Positions 55,952-64,000 of a DNA stretch of 64,000 bases are shown here, piece after piece. The position numbers and the translations under genes are program-made. How positions within the stretch are numbered: position 1 is the first letter of the stretch; each line of letters begins with the position of its first letter. Where the stretch lies: NCBI GenBank assembly GCA_900113385.1, contig FOPE01000005.1:1-64000 (forward strand), in the 5' to 3' direction. Origin of the DNA: Lachnospiraceae bacterium C7. GTDB lineage: Bacteria > Bacillota > Clostridia > Lachnospirales > Lachnospiraceae. The notes below the pieces were generated by a model that was not told where the DNA came from, searched no databases, and was given only the letters and a program-made list of their open reading frames with translations.

Positions 55952-56863
55952 ATGAATTTATTGTCTGGACTAGAAAAATTTGGAATTAAATCTGATGGCA
56001 TCGGAGATATTTATCAAGATGAAAAACAAGATAAAAAAGAAGATGCCAAGAAGAAAAAAGAAGCTGAGGCTCCTAAAGTAAAAAAAGAAGAACCTAAGGA
56101 AACAGATTTTCTACTAGAAAAAGCAATTAGATGCCCAGTATGTGATAAGGTTTTTAAAACTTTAATTGTAAAAAATGGTCGTATAAAAAGAAAAGAGTCT
56201 GATAGAGATTTACGTCCACGTTTTATGTATATTGATACCTTAAAATATGACATTGCTTCTTGTCCATTTTGTGGATATACAGCAATGAATAGGTATTTTG
56301 AACATATTTCATCAATTCAAGTAAAGGCCGTTAAAGAAGGTGTGTGTATGAAGTATACACCATCTAACGAGCCCCAGACTGGAATAAGAGATTTTAGTTA
56401 CGATGAAGCAATCGAAAGATATAAATTAGCATTATATAATGCTATGGTAAAAAAAGGAAAAACAAGCGAAAAAGCATATACTTGTTTGAAAATTTCATGG
56501 TTATATAGAGCTAAAATTGAGGAATTAGAAGCAGAAGCTGAAAAGGAAGGCGTAGAAGAAACAAAAGTTGAATCCATAAAAAAAGAAGTTGAATTATGCA
56601 GAACAGAAGAAGCTGCTTTTTATAATCAAGCTTATGAGGGCTTTGAAAAAGCAATATCTAGTGAGCTATATCCAATTGCTGGAATGGATCAGAATACGCT
56701 TGACTTCTTACTAGCTTCAATGGCGTTTAAGCTTAAAAAATATGAGGTAGCATCGCGAGGTGTATCAAGATTATTGGCATCCTCTTCCGCAACATCACGA
56801 ATTAAAGATAAAGCTTATGATCTTAAGGAAGATATTATTACTGCAATCAAAAGTGGTACGTAA
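55952..56863 (+). CDS. DUF2225 family protein
   Basis: The protein has a charged Lys/Glu linker at about residues 24-50, then paired CxxC motifs, CPVCDKVF and CPFCGYT, which form a zinc-binding unit. Between them is the family's RDLRPRFMYIDTLKYDIASC. The C-terminal 180 residues are helical, possibly TPR-like (YKLALYNAMVKKGKTSEKAYTCLKISWLYR). The function is unknown. It follows glnS by 31 bases on the same strand and ends before a strong terminator, so it shares the glnS transcript. Confidence 0.85.
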   Translation: MNLLSGLEKFGIKSDGIGDIYQDEKQDKKEDAKKKKEAEAPKVKKEEPKETDFLLEKAIRCPVCDKVFKTLIVKNGRIKRKESDRDLRPRFMYIDTLKYDIASCPFCGYTAMNRYFEHISSIQVKAVKEGVCMKYTPSNEPQTGIRDFSYDEAIERYKLALYNAMVKKGKTSEKAYTCLKISWLYRAKIEELEAEAEKEGVEETKVESIKKEVELCRTEEAAFYNQAYEGFEKAISSELYPIAGMDQNTLDFLLASMAFKLKKYEVASRGVSRLLASSSATSRIKDKAYDLKEDIITAIKSGT

Positions 56864-56978
56864 TATTTAATGAATCTAGATAAAATATGGATACAAGAAT
56901 CTAAATACAAGATTCTATAAAAAGAATGTAAATACGAATAGTGTTTATATGATTAATGTAAAAAGAAAATGATATATT

Positions 56979-57027
56979 AAAAGAACTTCTTGCAGATAAG
57001 TTAATATCTGGGAGAAGTTCTTTTTTG
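56979..57027 (+). terminator. Rho-independent terminator after the DUF2225 gene
   Basis: AAAGAACTTCT and AGAAGTTCTTT form the outer stem and CAGATA/TATCTG the inner one, followed by TTTTTTG. The remaining 57028-57226 before the radical SAM gene is AT-rich; no precursor-peptide gene with a convincing ribosome site was seen. Confidence 0.85.
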
Positions 57028-57226
57028 TTACATGTGTAATTAAATTTTGGTATAAATAATGTCGATAACATATCTGTGGAGTAATTGTTAGTTAGATATG
57101 AGAGATAGTAGAAAATGTTAACAAGAAGTTAATAGTGGAAAATTATGTTGATGCTAATATAGAGATATATAATGCAATATAAGGGAGTGACAAATAGTAT
57201 TATTGTTAAAACTAGGAGGAACTGTA

Positions 57227-58351
57227 ATGAAAAATGATGATGAAGAAATGGTGAAATATATAGTGAATGCTATTAGATGTTCACTATTTTGGGATGAAAG
57301 CTGGTATAAAAAAACATATAATATTTCAGATGATATAAATGCATTGAATCATTATATTGTAGAAGGTTATAAAATGGGATATGACCCAAGTCCTTTGTTT
57401 TCTGGTGAGAAGTACTATGAAAATAATCCGGATGTAAAATCTGAAGGGATTAATCCATTGGTTCATTATGAACTTTTTGGTGTTGAAGAAAATAGAAAAT
57501 ACAAAGTAGATACACATGAAATGTTAGAATTTTTTAAAAATAAATATCCACATTTACGTATGAAGCTAGATGGTGGAATTATAAGAGTACGTGTAACAGA
57601 TAAATGTAATGCAAAGTGCAGGTACTGTGGATTAAGAGTTGGAGTTCTAGGAGAATGTCATGAACATATGAATCCCGATTGGTATATGAGATTGTTTAGA
57701 CCAATTTACGAAAAGGTTGATCAGGTTTTACTTACTGGTGGAGATCCATTTGTGTGTAAAGAGAGTTACTCATTAATGGAGATGCTAGGAAAAGAGTATC
57801 CACATTTAAATGTGTTGGTAGAAACTAATGGAATGATGTTAAATGAAAAATATAGGGCACTTCTTTCAGAATGTTTGTATACAATACATGTTTCTTTAAA
57901 TGCAAGTAATAGAAAAGTTTTTCAAGAAAGCTGTTGGGAAGGTGATGGAGGAGAAGTTTTCTTTGACAAAGTTCAAGAGAATTTAAAAAAATATGTAGCT
58001 TTGTTAGAATCTCGTGATATGCTTTGTTTTGCACCAGGTTATTCAATGGTTATTAATAAGGATAATTATTATGATGTAATTGATTTTGCAAAACTAGCAC
58101 TTTCATTAAAAGGAAAATATATTACATACTATTTTGATTATACGGAAAATGACATGTTAGCATCTTATTTTACTAATCCAGAAATAATGAGACCTACTTT
58201 AAAAAAACTTATGGAGATAGAGCGCGTTTTGGCTAGATATATATTAGTTACTTTTAGATTGTGGATACCTAATAAAGAAGCAGAAACTATTCAAAAAGAG
58301 GTAGACGAAGAGACAGATGCTGAATTGCAAAAAAATATGCGGACCTTTTAG
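57227..58351 (+). CDS. Radical SAM protein, N-terminal part of a probably frameshifted radical SAM/SPASM gene
   Basis: Residues 20-95 carry the repeat found in front of many surface glycosyltransferases (ESWYKKTYNI, YYENNPDV, INPLVHYELFGVEENR). A radical SAM core follows with C-x3-C-x2-C at Cys127, Cys131 and Cys134 in TDKCNAKCRYCG, then VLLTGGDPF and ETNG. Such enzymes start radical chemistry from S-adenosylmethionine. AGGAGG precedes the ATG at 57227; an upstream TTG is less likely. The frame is lost at a seven-A run (58329-58335) and ends in a meaningless NMRTF. With one more A it would run on into the SPASM-like part that follows. Confidence 0.8.
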   Translation: MKNDDEEMVKYIVNAIRCSLFWDESWYKKTYNISDDINALNHYIVEGYKMGYDPSPLFSGEKYYENNPDVKSEGINPLVHYELFGVEENRKYKVDTHEMLEFFKNKYPHLRMKLDGGIIRVRVTDKCNAKCRYCGLRVGVLGECHEHMNPDWYMRLFRPIYEKVDQVLLTGGDPFVCKESYSLMEMLGKEYPHLNVLVETNGMMLNEKYRALLSECLYTIHVSLNASNRKVFQESCWEGDGGEVFFDKVQENLKKYVALLESRDMLCFAPGYSMVINKDNYYDVIDFAKLALSLKGKYITYYFDYTENDMLASYFTNPEIMRPTLKKLMEIERVLARYILVTFRLWIPNKEAETIQKEVDEETDAELQKNMRTF

Positions 58352-58353
58352 AA

Positions 58354-58773
58354 ATGGCAAAAGACAGATCGGTGGAAGAAGAATATGAAAAAAGAAATGA
58401 AATTAGAAAGAAAAATGGAAAGCGTGAACTTTCGTTTGAACAAGATCAAGTAGCAACATTACATTTAGATGAAGTTTGTGATAAAGAGTTGTGTTTTTCA
58501 CCATGGAAAATGCTTGATGTATATCCAAATGGTAACATGGCTTTTTGCGGTTGGTATCGTCCAGTGTTAAATTTAAAGAATTTTATTGATGAAAATAAAG
58601 AATTAGATTTGGACAAAGTGTATAATTCATACATATTTATGAGAGAAAGAAATAAAATATTTAATGGTAATTATGATAATTGTCAATCTTGCTGCCCATT
58701 AAATGATGCAAAGAACCCTATTGTGAAGGCATATGAATATGGTTATGGTAGTTTACCAGACAGGAAGTATTGA
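58354..58773 (+). CDS. SPASM-like C-terminal part of the split radical SAM gene
   Basis: The 139 residues start with a charged helix and carry LCFSPWKMLDVYPNGNMAFCGWYRP and CQSCCPLNDA, cysteines arranged as in SPASM domains that bind extra iron-sulfur clusters. Upstream of the ATG the same frame reads AKKYADLLE, which joins the end of the preceding frame into one continuous helix. The ATG has no ribosome site. The two frames are therefore best read as one gene of about 515 codons with a one-base deletion, or one needing slippage. Confidence 0.75.
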   Translation: MAKDRSVEEEYEKRNEIRKKNGKRELSFEQDQVATLHLDEVCDKELCFSPWKMLDVYPNGNMAFCGWYRPVLNLKNFIDENKELDLDKVYNSYIFMRERNKIFNGNYDNCQSCCPLNDAKNPIVKAYEYGYGSLPDRKY

Positions 58774-58856
58774 AGTAATTATTAGTTGGAAAGACAAATT
58801 GAAAAAGCATAAAACAATACTAAAAAGATTAAAAAGGGGTAAATAGAAATAATTAA

Positions 58857-58905
58857 GGATGCAGGTGCTTATGCTGATTGTAAACACCGGCATCCTATTT
58901 TATTT
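58857..58905. terminator. Terminator between the radical SAM gene and argG
   Basis: GGATGCAGGTG (58857-58867) and CACCGGCATCC (58885-58895) pair with one mismatch; TATTTTATTT follows on plus and TTAATTATTT on minus. Confidence 0.65.
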
Positions 58906-58940
58906 GAGACTTATTTCTTATTAAAAATAGTTTAGATTGA

Positions 58941-60173
58941 TTAGTTGTTTTCAAAAGGATCAATACCTAATTCTTGCATTTTCATAGCACGTACTTTAAG
59001 TGGTAAACCAAATAAAGTGATGAAACCTTCTGCATCATGATGATCATACAAATCTCCAGTTGTAAAGCTGGCTAATGACTCGCTGTAAAGGGAATATTTT
59101 GAAGTCGTTCCTGCTTTTATAATGTTTCCCTTGTATAATTTGAATTTTACTTCGCCTGTTACATGTTTTTGAGTAACATCCACAAATGCTTCAATAGCTT
59201 CGCGAAGTGGAGTAAACCATTTTCCTTCATATACTACTTGGGCAAGTTTGTTTCCCATTTCTTTTTGAACTTCGAAGGTAGCACGATCTAATACAAGTTC
59301 TTCTAATTGACGATGTGCTTCCATAAGAATAGTTCCACCAGGAGTTTCATAAACACCACGAGATTTCATTCCAACAACACGATTTTCAACAATGTCGACA
59401 ATTCCGATACCATGTTTTCCACCAAGTACATTTAATGTTCTAATAATGTCAGAGACTTTCATTTTCTTTCCGTTTACAGAAGTTGGTACACCAGCTTCGA
59501 AAGTTAAAGTGACATATTCGCCTTCATTAGGAGCTTTTTCAGGAGAATTGCTAAGAACAAGAAGGTGATCATAGTTTGGTTCTACAGCAGGATCCTCTAA
59601 TTCTAATCCTTCGTGGCTGATGTGCCATATGTTTCGATCACGACTGTAACTTGAATCAGCAGAAAATGGCAAATCAATACCATGAGCCTTGCAATAATCA
59701 ATTTCATCTTGACGAGAGTCCATATTCCATTTTTCATCTCTCCATGCAGCGATAATTTTAATATCAGGTGCAAGAGCTTTTATGCCAAGTTCAAAACGAA
59801 TTTGGTCGTTACCCTTACCTGTTGCACCATGACAAATTGCGACAGCGTTTTCTTTTCTAGCTATTTCAACTAATTTTTTGGCAATACCAGGTCTAGCCAT
59901 AGAAGTTCCTAATAAGTATTTGTTTTCATAAACAGCATCTGCTTTTACGCATGGAACAATATAATTGTCACAAAAATCATCTGTAATATCTTCGATATAT
60001 AATTTTGAAGCACCTGAAAGCTTAGCTCTTTCTTCTAAACCGTCAAGTTCTTCTTCTTGTCCGCAATCAATGCAACAACAAATTACTTCATAATCATAAT
60101 TTTCTTTTAACCATGGGATAATTGCTGTGGTATCTAGGCCACCAGAATATGCTAATATAACTTTTTCTTTCAT
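58941..60173 (-). CDS. argG: Argininosuccinate synthase
   Basis: It joins citrulline and aspartate at the cost of ATP, the penultimate step of arginine synthesis. The N-terminal pyrophosphatase-type loop [11 protein letters not shown] is at residues 8-18; [14 protein letters not shown] and [11 protein letters not shown] match the family. The 410-residue length is standard. AGAGGAATAAATTT precedes the ATG. It is divergent from argC with a 516-base gap, so both may share arginine control. The gene argH is not next to it on the visible side. Confidence 0.96.
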   Translation of the reverse strand: MKEKVILAYSGGLDTTAIIPWLKENYDYEVICCCIDCGQEEELDGLEERAKLSGASKLYIEDITDDFCDNYIVPCVKADAVYENKYLLGTSMARPGIAKKLVEIARKENAVAICHGATGKGNDQIRFELGIKALAPDIKIIAAWRDEKWNMDSRQDEIDYCKAHGIDLPFSADSSYSRDRNIWHISHEGLELEDPAVEPNYDHLLVLSNSPEKAPNEGEYVTLTFEAGVPTSVNGKKMKVSDIIRTLNVLGGKHGIGIVDIVENRVVGMKSRGVYETPGGTILMEAHRQLEELVLDRATFEVQKEMGNKLAQVVYEGKWFTPLREAIEAFVDVTQKHVTGEVKFKLYKGNIIKAGTTSKYSLYSESLASFTTGDLYDHHDAEGFITLFGLPLKVRAMKMQELGIDPFENN

Positions 60174-60689
60174 AAATTTATTCCTCTTTTATCAAATAGT
60201 AGTATATGTTTTTCTTCACTCTCCAGAGAAGTGTATATGTTCACGCAATTCAAACTATAAGTAAAACTTATGTGATATATCGAAAACATAACTTATAAAA
60301 TAAATATACAACAAGTGAAAAATAAAAACAAGTGAAAAAATATACAAAATAATAAATAAAAATACATTTTTGGAGTGTAAATTGCTAAAAATAAAAAATG
60401 AAATAAAATATAAAGATGATAGTACTAGTATTATGAATAGATATATGATATAACAATATTGTGTATACAAATACCTAAGCTGATTGGGAAGAATAAATGC
60501 TAAACCAGTTATTGGGTATTACTAAGCATTGGAATATAGTATCTATTATCATTAAAAATGATCTAAAAAAGAAAAAAGTCTTGCATAATTTAATTGATAA
60601 ATGTATAATTATGCATAAAATACAGAACAACTATTAATAAAAACATAAATTGAATCGATAATATAAAAGTATAAAAAGGAGCATAGAAA
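60174..60689. other. Divergent argG/argC intergenic region
   Basis: This 516-base stretch is highly AT-rich. It contains the argC promoter (60581-60609), a hairpin-forming sequence in the argG leader near 60214-60234, and a TTGTGTATACAA palindrome near 60459. No protein or RNA gene is apparent. Confidence 0.5.
60581..60617 (+). promoter_or_regulatory. argC promoter with possible ArgR boxes
   Basis: TTGCAT (60581-60586) and TATAAT (60604-60609) have the ideal 17-base spacer. Two AT-rich near-palindromes overlap them, TGCATAATTTAATTGA and TGTATAATTATGCATA. These resemble ARG boxes, so arginine repression is plausible but unproved. Confidence 0.5.
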
Positions 60690-61745
60690 ATGATTAAAGT
60701 TGGAATTATAGGAGCTACAGGCTATGCAGGTGGAGAAATTGTCAGAATTTTACACAACCATCCCGACACAGAAATTGTTTGGTATGGATCTCGCTCATAT
60801 GTGGATGAAAAATATGCAAATGTCTATAGGAATATGTTTGAAATAGTGAATAACATATGTGACGATGGAACATTAGAAGAATTAGCAAGTAAAGTTGATG
60901 TTATTTTTACAGCAACGCCACAAGGTTTTCTAGCAAAGCATTTAAATGAAAAAATATTAAACCAAACAAAGGTTATAGATTTAAGTGCTGACTACAGACT
61001 TAAGGATGTAAAAGTATATGAGAAGTGGTATAAAATTCATCATGAAAGTCCACAACTTATAGAAAAAGCAGTGTATGGGCTTTGCGAAATTAATAGAGAT
61101 AAAATTAAAAATACTGATTTAGTAGCAAATCCAGGTTGCTATACTACATGTTCTATTTTAACGGCATATCCATTAGTTAAAGAAAAAATTATAGATCCAA
61201 ATACAATTATAATAGATGCAAAAAGTGGAGCTAGTGGAGCCGGTCGAGGTGCAAAAATACAAAATCTGTTTTGTGAAGTAAATGAAAACATAAAACCATA
61301 TGGGGTTGCAACACATAGGCATACTCCAGAAATTGAGGAACAATTAGGATATGCAGCTAATAGTGATATAACAATTGATTTTACACCACATCTTGTTCCT
61401 ATGAATAGAGGAATTTTGGCAACAGAATATGCAACACTTTTACCTAAAAAAGATGGAACTTATCCAACGGAACAGGAAATTAGAGAAATTTACAAAAAAT
61501 ATTATGAAAAAGAGAAGTTTATTCGAGTCCTTGAGAAAGGGGCAATGCCTGAAACTCGTTGGGTTGAAACTAGTAATTATGTTGATGTAAATTTTGTGGT
61601 TAATGAAAGAACCCATAGAGTAATTATGGTGGGGGCACTAGACAATTTAGTGAAAGGTGCAGCAGGACAAGCAGTCCAAAATATGAACATTTTATTTGGT
61701 TTGCCAGAGGAAAGAGGAATTGATTTTGTACCTGCATTCCCATAG
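60690..61745 (+). CDS. argC: N-acetyl-gamma-glutamyl-phosphate reductase
   Basis: It reduces N-acetylglutamyl phosphate with NADPH, the third step of arginine synthesis. The dinucleotide loop GIIGATGYAGGEIVRIL opens the protein; the catalytic Cys150 lies in ANPGCYTTC; GVATHRHTPEIEEQL and GAAGQAVQNMN follow. The length is 351. AAAAGGAG lies before the ATG. First gene of the cluster argC-GNAT-argB-argD. Confidence 0.97.
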   Translation: MIKVGIIGATGYAGGEIVRILHNHPDTEIVWYGSRSYVDEKYANVYRNMFEIVNNICDDGTLEELASKVDVIFTATPQGFLAKHLNEKILNQTKVIDLSADYRLKDVKVYEKWYKIHHESPQLIEKAVYGLCEINRDKIKNTDLVANPGCYTTCSILTAYPLVKEKIIDPNTIIIDAKSGASGAGRGAKIQNLFCEVNENIKPYGVATHRHTPEIEEQLGYAANSDITIDFTPHLVPMNRGILATEYATLLPKKDGTYPTEQEIREIYKKYYEKEKFIRVLEKGAMPETRWVETSNYVDVNFVVNERTHRVIMVGALDNLVKGAAGQAVQNMNILFGLPEERGIDFVPAFP

Positions 61746-61772
61746 AAATAGAAGAGAGAAAGGATATATATT

Positions 61773-62318
61773 ATGGAAAAAAATAATTTATTAGATGAAG
61801 TTGAATTTTATGCAAAAAAAACAAGTGCATATATAGAAGTTTCGAAAAATAAAGAGAGCGTTCATGTGCGTCCAATGAAAAAAGAGGACTATGAGCAAGT
61901 TTATGATTTATGGTTGCAGATTCAGGGATTTGGAATTAGAACTATAGATGATTCTAAGGAAGGCGTATATAAATTTTTAGAGAGAAATCCTGGAATAAGC
62001 ACAGTTGCAGTAGTGGACAATGGATCTCAAGAAAAAATTGTTGGAGCAATATTGTGCGGACATGATGGACGACGAGGATGTATGTATCATGTTTGTGTAA
62101 ATAAAAAATATAGAAAAAAAGGAATTGGAAAAGCCATGACAATTGCTTGCATGAGAGCTTTGCAAAAGGAAAAAATAAATGTAGTTTCCCTTATTGCATA
62201 TAAAAATAATGAGGTAGGGAATCAGTTTTGGCATGGCGAAAATTGGAATGAACGTCAAGAAATGAATTATTACGATTTCATACTAAATGATGAGAATATA
62301 ACAAATTTCAATGAGTAG
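61773..62318 (+). CDS. GNAT-family N-acetyltransferase in the arg operon
   Basis: The acetyl-CoA site is seen in VCVNKKYRKKGIGKAM (residues 108-122). The fold otherwise is standard, with a 30-residue N-terminal addition before HVRPMKKEDYEQVYDLW. It sits between argC (27-base gap) and argB (28-base gap), where argJ often lies. By position it could be a short N-acetylglutamate synthase, which would feed the pathway that argB and argC continue, but many GNAT enzymes have other substrates. AAAGGA precedes the ATG. Confidence 0.75.
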   Translation: MEKNNLLDEVEFYAKKTSAYIEVSKNKESVHVRPMKKEDYEQVYDLWLQIQGFGIRTIDDSKEGVYKFLERNPGISTVAVVDNGSQEKIVGAILCGHDGRRGCMYHVCVNKKYRKKGIGKAMTIACMRALQKEKINVVSLIAYKNNEVGNQFWHGENWNERQEMNYYDFILNDENITNFNE

Positions 62319-62351
62319 AATATTTTAATTAAAGAGCAAAGGAGTTTGAAA

Positions 62352-63257
62352 ATGTTAGATTTGAATGGGAATATGAAAAAATGGCTTGATAAAGCAGAAG
62401 TTTTAATAGAGGCATTGCCATATATTCAACGTTTTAATGGAAAAATTATTGTAGTTAAATACGGCGGTTCAGCTATGTTAGATGAAAATTTAAAAAGTCA
62501 AGTGATTCAAGATGTTGCTTTATTAAAACTAGTTGGCTTTAAACCAATCATTGTACATGGTGGAGGAAAAGAAATAAGTAAATGGGTTAATAAAACGGGA
62601 ATGAAACCTGAGTTTGTAAACGGATTTCGAAAAACTGATAAAGACACTATGGAAATAGTTGAAATGGTGCTTAATAAAGTTAATAAATCTTTAGTTCAGT
62701 TAATGGAACAAATAGGAGTTAAAGCAATTGGAATTAGCGGAAAAGATGCTAGTCTTTTAAAAGTAGAGAAAAAATATTCAGAGGGGAAAGACATAGGTTT
62801 TGTAGGAGATATTAAAGAAACTAATCCTGAAGTGATCTATGATTTATTGGAAAAAGATTTTTTGCCAATTATTTGTCCAGTAGGTATGGATGGAGAATAC
62901 GATACTTATAATATTAATGCAGACGATGCGGCATGTGCGATTGCTGAATCTGTAAATGCTGAAAAACTTGTCTTTTTGTCTGATATAGAAGGTGTATATC
63001 AAGATCCAGACGATCCAGACTCTTTGATTTCTGAACTTAAAATTTCAGAGGCTAAAAAAATGATAGATGATGGAAGTATTACAGGAGGTATGATACCGAA
63101 AATAAATAATTGTATTGAAGCCACTAATAATGGAGTTTCTAGAGTGCATATATTAGATGGGCGTATACCTCATTGTATGCTTTTGGAATTTTTTACAAAC
63201 CGAGGTATCGGAACAGCAATTTTAAGAGATGAGGAGAAAAAATTTAATGAAAACTAA
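62352..63257 (+). CDS. argB: Acetylglutamate kinase
   Basis: It phosphorylates N-acetylglutamate, the second and often arginine-inhibited step. Key motifs: [10 protein letters not shown] and VHGGGKEIS for ATP and substrate binding, GKDASLLKV, and [14 protein letters not shown]. An N-terminal helix (residues 1-20), present in arginine-sensitive hexameric enzymes, is visible, suggesting feedback inhibition. The ATG at 62352 is preferred over the TTG six bases earlier because of spacing to AAAGGAG. It gives 301 residues. The 3' end overlaps argD by 11 bases. Confidence 0.96.
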   Translation: MLDLNGNMKKWLDKAEVLIEALPYIQRFNGKIIVVKYGGSAMLDENLKSQVIQDVALLKLVGFKPIIVHGGGKEISKWVNKTGMKPEFVNGFRKTDKDTMEIVEMVLNKVNKSLVQLMEQIGVKAIGISGKDASLLKVEKKYSEGKDIGFVGDIKETNPEVIYDLLEKDFLPIICPVGMDGEYDTYNINADDAACAIAESVNAEKLVFLSDIEGVYQDPDDPDSLISELKISEAKKMIDDGSITGGMIPKINNCIEATNNGVSRVHILDGRIPHCMLLEFFTNRGIGTAILRDEEKKFNEN

Positions 63258-64000
63258 TGAATATATTGAAAAAACAAAAAAAGAATTAGTTCATACATAT
63301 AATAGATTTGATGTGATTTTTGATCATGGAAAAGGTGTGTATTTATACGATAATGAGGGAAAAGAGTATTTAGACTTTGCAGCAGGAATTGCGGTTATGG
63401 CGCTAGGGTATGGAAACGAAGCCTTTAATGAAGAACTGAAAAAACAAATTGATAAATTAATTCATACATCTAATTTGTATTACAACACTTCCGTTTGCGA
63501 GGCGGCAGAAAAAATACTTAAAATCAGTCAAATGGATAAAGTGTTCTTCACTAATAGTGGAACAGAGGCAATAGAAGGTGCTATTAAATCAGCAAAAAAA
63601 TATGCATATTCAAAAACAGGTCATGCAGATCATGAAATAATTGCTATGAATCATTCATTTCATGGTCGCAGTGTAGGCGCGTTGTCTGTTACTGGAACGG
63701 AACATTATAGAACACCTTTTGAACCGCTAATGGGTGGCGTTAAATTTGCAGAATTTAATAACATTGAAAGTGTGAAAAAATGCATCACAGATAAAACTTG
63801 CGGGATAATTATGGAGACGATTCAGGGTGAAGGCGGAATTTATCCAGTTGAGGAAAAATTTATAAAAGAAATTAGAAAAATATGTGATGAAAAGGATATT
63901 TTACTAATACTTGATGAGATTCAATGTGGAATGGGCAGAACAGGAAAAATGTTTGCATGGCAGAATTACGGTGTTAAGCCAGATATTATGACATGTGCAA
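63247..64000 (+). CDS. argD: Acetylornithine aminotransferase, 5' part (runs off the window)
   Basis: This PLP enzyme turns N-acetylglutamate semialdehyde into N-acetylornithine. The frame opens at ATG 63247 after GAGGAG and stays open to the last base (251 codons). Visible are [32 protein letters not shown] for phosphate binding, [16 protein letters not shown], and [30 protein letters not shown] with the PLP-ring Asp. The catalytic lysine should lie just past the end. It overlaps argB by 11 bases, so translation is coupled. Confidence 0.95.
   Translation, partial: MKTNEYIEKTKKELVHTYNRFDVIFDHGKGVYLYDNEGKEYLDFAAGIAVMALGYGNEAFNEELKKQIDKLIHTSNLYYNTSVCEAAEKILKISQMDKVFFTNSGTEAIEGAIKSAKKYAYSKTGHADHEIIAMNHSFHGRSVGALSVTGTEHYRTPFEPLMGGVKFAEFNNIESVKKCITDKTCGIIMETIQGEGGIYPVEEKFIKEIRKICDEKDILLILDEIQCGMGRTGKMFAWQNYGVKPDIMTCA

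Noticed and set aside
56864-57226. Precursor peptide for the radical SAM gene
   Set aside because: The only short frame near (from about 57172, 18 codons) has no ribosome site and no leader-core pattern.

Overview
The window is AT-rich DNA (about one third G+C by eye) from a low-GC Gram-positive anaerobe, most likely a member of the Lachnospiraceae (class Clostridia). This is an inference from the gene set. The window has a pectate lyase with ricin-type lectin repeats, AddAB instead of RecBCD, HrcA/CIRCE heat-shock control, a standalone AICAR transformylase beside an archaeal-type IMP cyclohydrolase, a large two-headed 2-hydroxyacyl-CoA dehydratase activase, and a glutaminyl-tRNA synthetase. 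A pectin-using, motile genus such as Lachnospira would fit, but no rRNA gene is present to settle it.

Layout. Positions 1-1200 are accessory DNA: the 3' end of an IS200/IS605-type tnpB with its right end and a probable omega RNA, the 3' stump of the membrane-protein gene it interrupts, then decayed sequence with palindromes. Positions 1200-6520 hold a tyrosine phosphatase, a chemotaxis receptor on the minus strand, and a repair pair (uracil-DNA-glycosylase-like and MutS-like). Positions 6869-9384 hold a frameshifted secreted pectate lyase. Positions 9556-10730 are a CIRCE-controlled pair of Hsp20 genes. Positions 10835-14316 carry a ureohydrolase overlapping a DUF4422 gene, and a divergent MerR regulator/aldo-keto reductase pair. 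Positions 14609-29691 are mostly housekeeping: ndk, thioesterase, Xaa-Pro aminopeptidase, polA-coaE-FtsA-like-MBL hydrolase, ACT-UPF0210, a CgeB-like glycosyltransferase and the last two purine steps. Positions 29831-38015 are addB-addA-maf. Then come a small acidic protein, a PAP2 phosphatase, htpG under a second CIRCE, and a transporter operon (41654-45376). Eno, the giant activase, a rhomboid-like protein, a BMP-type binding protein, glnS, a DUF2225 protein, a split radical SAM/SPASM gene and the arginine genes (argG divergent from argC-GNAT-argB-argD) complete the window.

How the genes work together. AddAB, PolA, the UDG-like protein and the MutS-like protein cover DNA repair. PurO plus the separate AICAR transformylase do the work of bacterial PurH. 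HrcA, encoded elsewhere, should co-regulate Hsp20 and HtpG through the two CIRCE sites. The arg cluster makes arginine from glutamate, with a GNAT enzyme in the position where an acetylating enzyme would be useful.

Most unusual items. The first is an amino-acid ABC transporter polypeptide whose binding domain appears circularly permuted, with lobe 2 before lobe 1, and fused to the permease. Others are an FtsA-like protein with a long beta-grasp and acidic C-terminal extension, two genes broken by one missing A in a poly-A run, and the arg-operon GNAT. All functional calls rest on reading motifs by eye; no database search was run.
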